NCBI GenBank assembly: GCA_015350385.1
Contig: WNKI01000001.1
Coordinates: 2,447,178 to 2,511,177 of the forward strand
DNA from: Aculops lycopersici
Lineage: Eukaryota; Arthropoda; Arachnida; Trombidiformes; Eriophyidae
DNA: 64,000 nt
Reading direction: 5' to 3'
The position numbers and the translations under genes are program-made. The notes under the pieces were generated by a model. The model was not told the origin of the DNA, made no database searches, and worked only from the letters and a program-made list of their open reading frames with translations. Below, piece after piece: positions 55,869 to 63,561 of the stretch; the stretch's first letter is position 1; each line of letters begins with the position of its first letter.

Positions 55869-57692
55869 ATGATATTAGGATTAGATGGCATGATGATATT
55901 GGGCATCAGTTTTCAGCCCGAACTCAACGGCTACGCCGCCTATGCAAACTCGGTTAAAATCAGCGAAGATAATAAGCCAGGTTCACTTACTCTAGGATCT
56001 ATTGTGATACGAGACAATAGAATGGATAAACTGTTAGCTAACTATGAGGACATCTTTGAAGAGACCATTACTTCCATGATGCAGGTTCCTCCGATGGAGA
56101 TTCATCTATCTACCAACCACATGGTAAAAGCTAGGCTTAGATCTTATTGTACCGAGGACATCATAGAGATTGGTAAGCAGCTTAAGCGACTCGAAGAGTT
56201 CAACATAATAGAGCCTTCGATATCCAACTTCTCATCCACCTGTCACCTGGTACCGAAGAAGACCGGCCAGAAGCGACTCGTAATCAACTTCATCCCATTG
56301 AATGCAATCGCCATCCAAGATCACTACCCATTACCGAGGATCTCTAATCTATTCGAGTCACTCAGAGGAGCCAACTACTTTACAGCACTCGACTGTACGG
56401 AGGGCTTCTTCCAGATTCCGATTAGACAAGAAGACCGACACAAGACTGCCTTTGTTACACCTCAAGGCCTGTTTCAGTTTACCAGGTGCCCCTTTGGTTT
56501 CACCAACTCCCCTGCCGTTTACCAGCGAGCAATGAATACAATATTTAGCGACGGACTTTACACACGAGTCGTAATTTACATTGACGACATACTGATATTC
56601 GGAAAGACTATCGAGGAGCTTATTGAAAACACTGCATGGGTCTTTCAACAGTGTCGTAATTACACAGTAAAACTAAAGAAGAGCAAGTGTGAGTTTATCA
56701 AGCAGCAACTCACCTTTCTAGGCTACAAGATTACACCTAATCACATCGAACCCGTGAGAGACAAGTTCGAAGAGTCCGTCTTTTCATCTACTCCTAGCAA
56801 TCGCAAAGACATTGAGCGTCTATTGGGTAAGATCAATTTCTACTCCAAATTTATACCCGATTTTGCAGAGAAGACCAAGCCAATCCGCGACTTAGCTCGT
56901 AAGGATTCGGAGTTCGTTTGGACACCAAAAGAGAAAGCAGTACTACTGCAGATACAACAGGACCTCAACAAAGCTGGCCCATTGCTCTTACCTGACCCAT
57001 CGACCACTAAGTTAGTGGACATCCGCATCCTCACTCACTCTTTTGGAGTTATTGTGGCCGACGAACAAGGAGAGCTAATCAATAGAGCAAGTCAGACTCT
57101 CTCATTCAGCGAGGCTAATTACACAATGGCTGAGAAATCGCTACTAGCCATGCGACTCGCCTACGACAAGTTTCATCCTATCATGCAAGTAAAAGTCATC
57201 TTTCGGGGAGCATTAAAACGCCTGCAGAAAGCCCTAGCTCTCACCGATAAACCCGAGCGCATCGAACGGATCTTATTAACACTGCCACCTAACATCAACT
57301 ATGAACTTGTGCAAACAATGGATGACCCTACAGCTGAAGACTTGTTACTCAACGATAATCCACCTGATGAAGTGTTCTACACAGACGGAGCTTGCGTAGG
57401 TAACGGGACCAAAGATAGCGTTGCCTCATGGGCCGTCCTTGCTATTAACAACCCCGAGCTTACAACCTCCGGCCACCTCACCGATTACAAGCCTACTAAC
57501 AACGCAGCTGAATTATATGCAGTCCTAAAGGCCTTAGAAATGGCTCAAGAAAATAACTTCAAGCGCATCGTCATCGAGACAGATAGCCGTTATGCAAAAC
57601 TACTCTCAAAAATCTGGCTAGATATGAGACACTACAATGGAAGACAAGCAAAGGCAAGCCTATGCCTAACGGCAGTCTCATCCAACAATTAG
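55869..57692 (+). CDS. pol: Reverse transcriptase, decayed RNase H and start of a second RNase H
   Basis: The frame is open from 55620 (first ATG 55641); homologous sequence starts at 55869 (ILGLD). RT motifs: RLVINFIPLNAIAIQDHYPL, TALDCTEGFFQIP (catalytic Asp), CPFGFTNSPAVYQRAM, YIDD (the two other catalytic Asp), LTFLGYKITP. The normal gypsy RNase H follows but is decayed: the TDAS motif is LTHS and the TDH motif is gone, although RASQTLSFSEANYTMAEKS is still recognisable. After a ~50-residue spacer a second RNase H begins with FYTDGACVGNG, TNNAAELYAV and VIETDSRYA (Asp, Glu, Asp). A frameshift near 57639-57642 cuts it, and the frame ends at 57692. Confidence 0.9.
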   Translation: MILGLDGMMILGISFQPELNGYAAYANSVKISEDNKPGSLTLGSIVIRDNRMDKLLANYEDIFEETITSMMQVPPMEIHLSTNHMVKARLRSYCTEDIIEIGKQLKRLEEFNIIEPSISNFSSTCHLVPKKTGQKRLVINFIPLNAIAIQDHYPLPRISNLFESLRGANYFTALDCTEGFFQIPIRQEDRHKTAFVTPQGLFQFTRCPFGFTNSPAVYQRAMNTIFSDGLYTRVVIYIDDILIFGKTIEELIENTAWVFQQCRNYTVKLKKSKCEFIKQQLTFLGYKITPNHIEPVRDKFEESVFSSTPSNRKDIERLLGKINFYSKFIPDFAEKTKPIRDLARKDSEFVWTPKEKAVLLQIQQDLNKAGPLLLPDPSTTKLVDIRILTHSFGVIVADEQGELINRASQTLSFSEANYTMAEKSLLAMRLAYDKFHPIMQVKVIFRGALKRLQKALALTDKPERIERILLTLPPNINYELVQTMDDPTAEDLLLNDNPPDEVFYTDGACVGNGTKDSVASWAVLAINNPELTTSGHLTDYKPTNNAAELYAVLKALEMAQENNFKRIVIETDSRYAKLLSKIWLDMRHYNGRQAKASLCLTAVSSNN

Positions 57693-58624
57693 CTCCACTA
57701 GCTGACGGCATCTCAATCAACTGCATACACGTAAAAGGACACGCTGACGATGTCAACAACACCCGAGTCGACCGTATGGCTAAAGATCGTCTTTCACTGA
57801 GAAATCAAGTGACTATCGCAACTTTAAACACCACCGATTGGAGTCAAGAGCCTGACATCCTCGCCATGACAAATAGCCAGCTCGCCTCACCTAAGGAGGA
57901 CTTCGCAGTCCTCAACGGCGACCTCTATTACCTTGACCCTCGCCTACCTGAGCACTCGCGCCTGCGTAGAGTTGTGCCCAAGTCGCAGCGCAAATTACTA
58001 ATTAGATATGCTCACGATGACCCAATAACAGGATCACACTACGGAGTTAAGAAGACAAGAAACAAACTCATCGAATACTACTGGCCTGGCCAGACTAAGG
58101 ATATCGAACACCACGTCCTCAATTGCGATATATGCCAGCGCAACAAGCAACCACACAAGCTTAAGATGGGGTTAATGCAGTACATACCGGTCGCCAAGGT
58201 ATTTGAACGAATTCACATCGACATAGTAGGACCGTTGACCCCAACGAAGCGAGGCAAATTATGGATAATTACCTGTGTCGATGCACTATCTCGCTACGCT
58301 TACGCCACGGCTAAGAAGGAAGTCAATTCCGCCCACATAATCGAGTTCCTCTTGCGGGAGATAATCTACAAGCATGGGATACCTGCAAAGCTCGTCAGTG
58401 ATAACGGGACACAATTTGTATCCCAAAGAATGATCGACTTCACAACTCGCTTCAATATCCAGCATTCGCGCACCTGTGACTATCACCCAGCCGCCAACGG
58501 AAGAGACGAGCGCTTTAACGGTACCCTTTCTCACTGGATACGCAACTACGTCAACCTGGAGTCACTAGACTGGGACCTAATTCTCCCGCTTGGGTTATTA
58601 GCATACAACACCTCGCCACATTAG
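57662..58624 (+). CDS. pol: RNase H C-terminus and integrase (catalytic core)
   Basis: This frame differs from the RT frame. It starts within the second RNase H, supplying HVKGHADDVNNTRVDRMA (the His and last catalytic Asp). Integrase follows: an HHCC zinc-binding domain (His118, His126, Cys155, Cys158) and a DDE core with Asp187 (HIDIVGPL), Asp247 (VSDNGTQFVS) and Glu283 (ANGRDERFNGTL), 35 residues between the last two. The frame is stopped by an amber TAG at 58622 shortly after the core (LGLLAYNTSPH), where integrases continue. Integrase inserts the cDNA copy into host DNA. ATG 57662 is arbitrary; the real start is upstream through the broken Pol frame. Confidence 0.88.
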   Translation: MPNGSLIQQLAPLADGISINCIHVKGHADDVNNTRVDRMAKDRLSLRNQVTIATLNTTDWSQEPDILAMTNSQLASPKEDFAVLNGDLYYLDPRLPEHSRLRRVVPKSQRKLLIRYAHDDPITGSHYGVKKTRNKLIEYYWPGQTKDIEHHVLNCDICQRNKQPHKLKMGLMQYIPVAKVFERIHIDIVGPLTPTKRGKLWIITCVDALSRYAYATAKKEVNSAHIIEFLLREIIYKHGIPAKLVSDNGTQFVSQRMIDFTTRFNIQHSRTCDYHPAANGRDERFNGTLSHWIRNYVNLESLDWDLILPLGLLAYNTSPH

Positions 58625-59182
58625 TCTATCTCCGCCTCACCTTACTCTGTTGTCTTCGGCGCTAAGCCGAGACTTGACATTCCACCCGTAAACGCACCCG
58701 ACGTTAGCCCACAGCATCGGCTAATGAGAAGACACGCAGCTAAGAACTCATTTGATTCCGTTATTCGACAAAAGTATTATCACGACTTAGCGCGACGCCC
58801 AGCCGACCTCAAGCAAAACGACTACGTCTACGTGTATAATCACAACATAAACAGAAACCTGTCAAGGAAACTGCAACCAGTTTGGACGGGGCCACATCTA
58901 ATTAGCAAGGTGAAATATGATGACGAGCGTCCAATCGCCATCGAGATCATTGACTTAGAAAGACTTCAAACGAGACGAGTTAGTTTCAAAGACGTCAAAG
59001 AAGCCTACGTCGACAGAGACACTTACGACATAGAGACATTACCTGGTCATCTGCTAATGAAATACATCATTACTTTCCACGAATCAGAAGCCGACGAAGA
59101 CACCAACAGTATCATAGTCCCAGCCGATTATGACCCTACTGCTGAGCTCTTTGGAACCGAATCTATCGAACAGGTAGAATAA
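58625..59182 (+). CDS. Integrase C-terminal region (after amber stop)
   Basis: It continues in the same frame as the integrase core after the TAG. It includes SPYSVVFGAKPRL (where gypsy integrases have the TPFEL.YG-type segment), a coiled basic stretch and a GPY/F-like module around QPVWTGPHLISKVKYDD. It ends with an acidic tail at TAA 59180-59182. No chromodomain follows, in contrast to chromoviruses; the chromodomain of this element lies in the separate 3' ORF. Without suppression of the amber codon this segment would not be made as part of integrase. Confidence 0.75.
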   Translation, partial: SISASPYSVVFGAKPRLDIPPVNAPDVSPQHRLMRRHAAKNSFDSVIRQKYYHDLARRPADLKQNDYVYVYNHNINRNLSRKLQPVWTGPHLISKVKYDDERPIAIEIIDLERLQTRRVSFKDVKEAYVDRDTYDIETLPGHLLMKYIITFHESEADEDTNSIIVPADYDPTAELFGTESIEQVE

Positions 59183-59227
59183 ATCCCCTTCCCTCAGATC
59201 TATGACGTGACTTGACTTGCCCATCAA

Positions 59228-59480
59228 TAGCCCCAGCGCTAACCCCAACTCCACTCAATCAGGTGTCCCACACCACAAGGCCGCAGCGCCACTTACCATA
59301 GGCCCTCAGCGCCGCTATATACCTATCAACGGCCCTCAGCGCCAATACTTATCAAAGGCCCTCAGTGCCAACATCATGACGACCCTCGACGTCACAATCA
59401 TGATTAATGGCCCCTGAGCCTTACACATATACACATATCGGCCCCAGCGCCCTAAACTTAACTTCGGCCCCAGCGCCATA
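59228..59480 (+). repeat. Cluster of short GGCCCTCAGCGCC repeats
   Basis: Seven or eight near-copies of a GC-rich 11-13 mer, such as GGCCCTCAGCGCC, GGCCCTCAGTGCC and GGCCCCAGCGCC, recur at roughly 59230, 59279, 59301, 59331, 59357, 59408, 59440 and 59466, separated by 10-40 bp of AT-richer sequence. All are in the same orientation, directly after the integrase stop codon. Confidence 0.8.
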
Positions 59481-59934
59481 ACAATGCTAAAAGATCGAAC
59501 TCGGGGACGCCTGACAGTAGACAACTAACTGCACCTCAACAGTTCTTTCGAACGCAAAGCCAAGGCTAGCCGGAAGCTTTAGCCTCAAAACCCCTCTCTA
59601 TCGTCGAGTCACCGAGATCATTCCCCTTTATTGGTAGCCAAAACGCCTTTCCATCGCCCATGCAAATAGATGAGAAGTTCCCCCACTAAACTCGGGCGGA
59701 TAACTGCTCTAATTCGCATGATTGCGTAAGACTGGCCAAGCGGCACCGATAATTGACGACGCCATCATGTAGCCCGTACCTTTATGTAGCTGTGCACCAA
59801 TTTTCACGAAAAAATCCGCAAGGATTTTAAAAATAATTGATATATAATAACGCCAAGTGCACTAAAAAATAATAACGCGCAACTACAATGTGCACCACGC
59901 ACCAAAACAATAACAACGGCGTGCTGCGCGCACC

Positions 59935-60443
59935 TGTTGAAATTATGATGTAATCACTGTCACAACTCGTTGGTCATGCGCACAAGAACAAGCTATAATA
60001 CTACGCATGAGTAGAACGCTCACCATTGACTGGGCATGTGTGACATTTATTGTATCAAGGCCAGACGCATGCGTAATCGCTATCTAGGACTCTGAGAATG
60101 CGCCAACAACTATCTCTAGTTGTACGCAGTCGCAGTGAGATCTTCTGGAAAGATTCAATCAATGGTACCGCCCACAATTGTGACGTTTTCATCATCTGTA
60201 TGCTCCACAATGTAACTCGTTCAAGGCCATCCTTGGAAACAGGATGTTCTAGCTCATTCGCTAGAGAGTATAAATAGGAGCAGATATTTTGGGATGAACA
60301 CAGTTGATGTTCAGAGCTTGTTAAGTAAACATTAAATAAACATCATATATAATCTTCAGTCTTCGAGTTTTACTATTCGCCAGATTACTAAGCGTAATTG
60401 AAATAGCAGATAGAACCTTCGGTTAAGAACTGAGTTCATCACA
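59935..60443 (+). mobile_element. Nested solo LTR (509 bp)
   Basis: It begins TGTTGAAATTATGATG and ends GAGTTCATCACA, flanked by a 5-bp direct repeat GCACC (59930-59934 and 60444-60448). A TATAAATA box lies at 60269-60276 and an AATAAA at 60334-60339, in promoter-then-poly(A) order on the plus strand, as in an LTR. The sequence is unrelated to the 199-bp LTRs. A 5-bp duplication and TGTTG start would suit a BEL/Pao or another gypsy family; no internal region remains, consistent with LTR-LTR recombination. Confidence 0.7.
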
Positions 60444-60448
60444 GCACC

Positions 60449-61184
60449 AAAACAATCCACGCTGCAGTGTTTAACGCACCAGCTGGCCGTTCATTAATTT
60501 ACCGCGAGAAGACTCTCGTGTGAGTCTACTTGTCGTCCTTTAATGTACGACCAGAAGACTCAAGCAGGTGCTGCACACACTCGCTCCAATGCACTGTGAA
60601 GGCTACGCCGCACACAAAGAAAAGCGCGCCTTTTTCAGCGCGCCACTCAGGCCACGCTGCACACGCTGCCGCACACACGCCGCATCGAAATTATTCGCAC
60701 TTTGCTGCTGCACCTGACATTGCAATTTTCACCTAATCAATCATCTATTCAATATGTCATCTCAAGATCCACAATAATTCATCAAGAACTAATTAGATAG
60801 ACTTAAACTACACCTCAAGACGAGCAATACAACCAAAAATTATTACAAATGCGAGCATATTAACCGAAATAACATACACATTAGTTTCACTATCCCGCAA
60901 AATCTCGCCAAAGACTCGCCATCATCAACCTAAATCTATGTATATATCACTTATTAGCCATCCTATCATCATCCAAACTGCTTAAATTAGTCCATATTAT
61001 CCTCCCATCAGCTAATCAATCCATAATTATTCATATTAAGCACAATAACTACCTAATCGAACCGCCGGACCTTGAACTACCACCCCAAATTTCCGCCGCT
61101 CAACGCAAATACTCGCACTATTATTCCAATATCTACCTATTCTCTTGTCTATTCCTCAATCCAACGCAATCAACAAGTGACAAG
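60449..61184 (+). other. Spacer upstream of the extra ORF
   Basis: Mostly AT-rich, with a GC-rich CACACGCTGCCGCACACACGC stretch near 60660. Open frames of 68 and 92 codons are present but show no domain; the second overlaps the start of the extra ORF in another frame. It would form the leader of any transcript driven by the nested solo LTR. Confidence 0.4.
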
Positions 61185-63038
61185 ATGCTATCCAATCAAG
61201 CGGGCAGGAGATGCTACGCAAGTTGTACCCGCAGATCACCGTTATACTACAGATGCCAAGACTGCAAATTGGAAGTACACCAGGCCTGCGAACCTCAATT
61301 CATCGGAAGCCTTAACCTACCGTTCCGTTGCAAGTTCTGCGCAGCGATGAGATTTCGAAGAGACCCAAGGGATGTCAATCCCCAAAAGAAAACAACTAAC
61401 ACTACAAAACCGAAAGAAACACCTGGCTCAACCAAGGAAACAGCTATCGAATCTAACGCCACACCTGCCACTACGCCAGCTAGTCCATTGCAATCGGCCA
61501 GCATAACGAATCTCGCTAGGATCCAATCGATTACTATCCCAAGAGCCACTATACCTCCAAGAACTAGTTCATCAAGCATAATAACCCCAGCTTCATTCGA
61601 CTTATCTAACTTCGACGTCTTATTCGATCAGCCAACTTCCAGGCCAGATGCTCCTACCACTGAGACTCCTGCACCTCAAGCCAGCACCTCACCTGACGAG
61701 AACACCGCTCCTCCAGTTAACAACGAGCAAGCCCCTTCACCTGACGACGGTAACTTCTCATTCACTCAAGCCCAACAAGCTCTAAGTACTCAGGCCACTA
61801 GACCCTCGAGACCAGCTAATCTCACGGCTAACCCACCATCTTCCAAAGACTCAAGTCAACAAGCTGACCCACCTACCCGTCGCAGTAGCTCCTCTTCTTC
61901 ATCTAACTCTAGTCAACAACGCGAGCCCAGTCGTAACTCGGAGGCAACTTCTAACCCAGCCACCGTTCGCAATCCTAGCCCTCAACCTGGAACAAGCCGC
62001 GACGACGACCCAACTCAAGAACTCGAGATAGTTGATGAAGTGCTAGCCCTTCGCCCTCGTAGTCGCCGCAATCGCCCTGAGATAATCGACGAACTACCAG
62101 CCTCTCGTCCTCGCCGTCAAGCCTCTGTCCCCATCGTCAGGCAAAGTCAATCTACCGGACGTAACCTAAGATCCTCTTCACGTCAAGCCCAAGCGCCAGA
62201 TAGCAGCGACGAAGACGACCCAGAGTATCCAGTTGAAAAGATCGTCGGCCATCGCCCAACAGATCGACTCAACGAGTACAAGTTCACCTTACGTTTCAGA
62301 GGCTACCCTCCATCTGAGGACTTGGAATTTCACGAAAAAGATATCCCCGAGTGTTACGAGCTCATCGCCGCCTATCGCCTTCTCAAAAACTTGGGCCCAT
62401 CCTTCATCGAACCACCAGAAGACGTCGGGTACACAATGCAATCTAGAGCACAAGGTAATCCCGATAATTGGCTCAAGTTCACCAAAATCCCCGAGCTAAT
62501 CAAGAAGTATAACAACCGCAAGTTCAACCGTCCACTCGTAGTCCTCGCCTTTGATCAACAATTCGGCAACAACGATGCCATCTACTTGATACAATTCGCC
62601 AATCACGCACTTGTCGGCCTCTACTACGCTAACAACAAATCTCTTTTCATCGCCGATGGACCTAACTCGGTAGACGACCCTCATTACCATCGCATCATCG
62701 AGAAACTTGTCCGCTCCAAGTTCACTGCTGTCAAGGTATTTGGCCAAACTAAAGTAGATTACTGCGCTACATCCGCCGCTCTAATTGCAATCGAATTCAT
62801 GAAGATCTACGACTCTGGAGCTCCAGTCCCTCTTGAGATCTCATTGCCTAAGTGGCGCAAGGAAAAGCTCACCAACGTTTATCACAAAGAGAAGTCCGAG
62901 ACCCTGAGCGGATGGAAACCAGTTCAGGCCAATCAACAAATGCTCAACTGCCCAAAGTGCGACTTACAATTCAAAGGGAAGGACATCAAAACCCGCTACC
63001 CTCCACACTACCGCCTTTGCAGAGGAAAGAAGGACTAA
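61185..63038 (+). CDS. Extra retrotransposon ORF: PHD finger, chromodomain, Ulp1/C48-like peptidase, C2HC
   Basis: An intact 617-residue frame between integrase and the 3' LTR. Residues 10-52 fit the PHD C4HC3 pattern exactly (C10, C14, C24, C27, H32, C35, C49, C52). Residues ~60-340 are Pro/Ser/Thr-rich and disordered. Residues ~348-397 are a chromodomain (YPVEKIVGHR, YKFTLRFRGYPPSEDL, ECYELIAAY) keeping aromatic cage positions Tyr, Phe, Tyr. Residues ~448-570 match the Ulp1/C48 cysteine-peptidase signature: His474, Asp491 (17 later), Gln521 and Cys527 (6 later), the same spacing as in yeast Ulp1. A C2HC motif closes the protein (C589, C592, H608, C612). It occupies the position of env in retroviruses but has no signal peptide or membrane segment. 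Likely a chromatin-reading, ubiquitin-like-protease-type factor; function is inferred. Confidence 0.75.
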   Translation: MLSNQAGRRCYASCTRRSPLYYRCQDCKLEVHQACEPQFIGSLNLPFRCKFCAAMRFRRDPRDVNPQKKTTNTTKPKETPGSTKETAIESNATPATTPASPLQSASITNLARIQSITIPRATIPPRTSSSSIITPASFDLSNFDVLFDQPTSRPDAPTTETPAPQASTSPDENTAPPVNNEQAPSPDDGNFSFTQAQQALSTQATRPSRPANLTANPPSSKDSSQQADPPTRRSSSSSSSNSSQQREPSRNSEATSNPATVRNPSPQPGTSRDDDPTQELEIVDEVLALRPRSRRNRPEIIDELPASRPRRQASVPIVRQSQSTGRNLRSSSRQAQAPDSSDEDDPEYPVEKIVGHRPTDRLNEYKFTLRFRGYPPSEDLEFHEKDIPECYELIAAYRLLKNLGPSFIEPPEDVGYTMQSRAQGNPDNWLKFTKIPELIKKYNNRKFNRPLVVLAFDQQFGNNDAIYLIQFANHALVGLYYANNKSLFIADGPNSVDDPHYHRIIEKLVRSKFTAVKVFGQTKVDYCATSAALIAIEFMKIYDSGAPVPLEISLPKWRKEKLTNVYHKEKSETLSGWKPVQANQQMLNCPKCDLQFKGKDIKTRYPPHYRLCRGKKD

Positions 63039-63237
63039 TTAAGCAGATTATATCACACTACTCACACTTATTGCTCATTAACCACCAGACTTTATTACTT
63101 ACTCTTTATTACATAATAACTTACTACAATACTTACATCAAGTCAATACTAATACCACCAATACTTACTGTAATACTACCTTATATATCTCAACATTACC
63201 AATTTTATACTCATTCGGCTCTGCGGCCGTTGTCGTT

Positions 63238-63250
63238 GGGGGGAAAGGGA
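63238..63250 (+). other. Polypurine tract
   Basis: GGGGGGAAAGGGA lies four bases before the 3' LTR, the position and composition expected for priming plus-strand DNA synthesis. Confidence 0.85.
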
Positions 63251-63254
63251 CATG

Positions 63255-63453
63255 TGTAATGCCGCTCTCTCGCGGTGCGCAGGCCCGACAACGCCCTCCT
63301 ACCCGAATACTTGTAGATCCCGACCTCCCGACGGCTTATATATACCGCTCACAATAAACAGACCGCGACAGTCACATCGCAGACATTCATTCTCCAATAC
63401 TAAACCGTGTAACGTGCGCAACCTTCCTTATTTTTGATCCCTCCGGCATAACA
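63255..63453 (+). repeat. 3' LTR (199 bp)
   Basis: Same sequence as the 5' LTR at a 9,631-bp offset, followed at once by the target duplication GTAG. It reads in the same direction as the TMED2-like gene that follows. Confidence 0.97.
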
Positions 63454-63561
63454 GTAGGTGCATTCAGGCCTCAATTGATCGTTTAGTATTATTATTTTTA
63501 TGTAGACATATTATATTTACAATCTTACTCAATCTTGAAGAATATTAAAACATTTGACAAG

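Larger units (their letters stand above)
53624..63453 (+). mobile_element. Ty3/gypsy-type LTR retrotransposon with an extra PHD-chromodomain-C48 ORF
   Basis: A 9,830-bp element bounded by two 199-bp LTRs (TG...CA) that read as identical and by a 4-bp target duplication GTAG (53620-53623 and 63454-63457). The order is LTR, primer-binding site, gag, protease (-1 frame), RT, decayed RNase H, second RNase H, integrase, GC-rich repeat cluster, nested solo LTR, extra ORF, polypurine tract, LTR. RT-RNase H-integrase order and the GPY-like integrase end place it with Ty3/gypsy. No envelope-like gene is seen. Coding breaks: insertion within protease, one frameshift in RNase H, one amber stop in integrase. 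It has landed 108 bp upstream of the TMED2-like start codon. Autonomy is unlikely for this copy. Confidence 0.93.

Noticed and set aside
55608..55880. A conventional GT-AG intron separating protease from RT
   Set aside because: The available GT and AG positions do not preserve the frame into ILGLD; kept as an insertion of unknown nature.
61185..63038. Envelope protein (position between integrase and 3' LTR)
   Set aside because: No signal peptide, furin-like site or transmembrane segment; zinc-finger, chromodomain and peptidase motifs point elsewhere.
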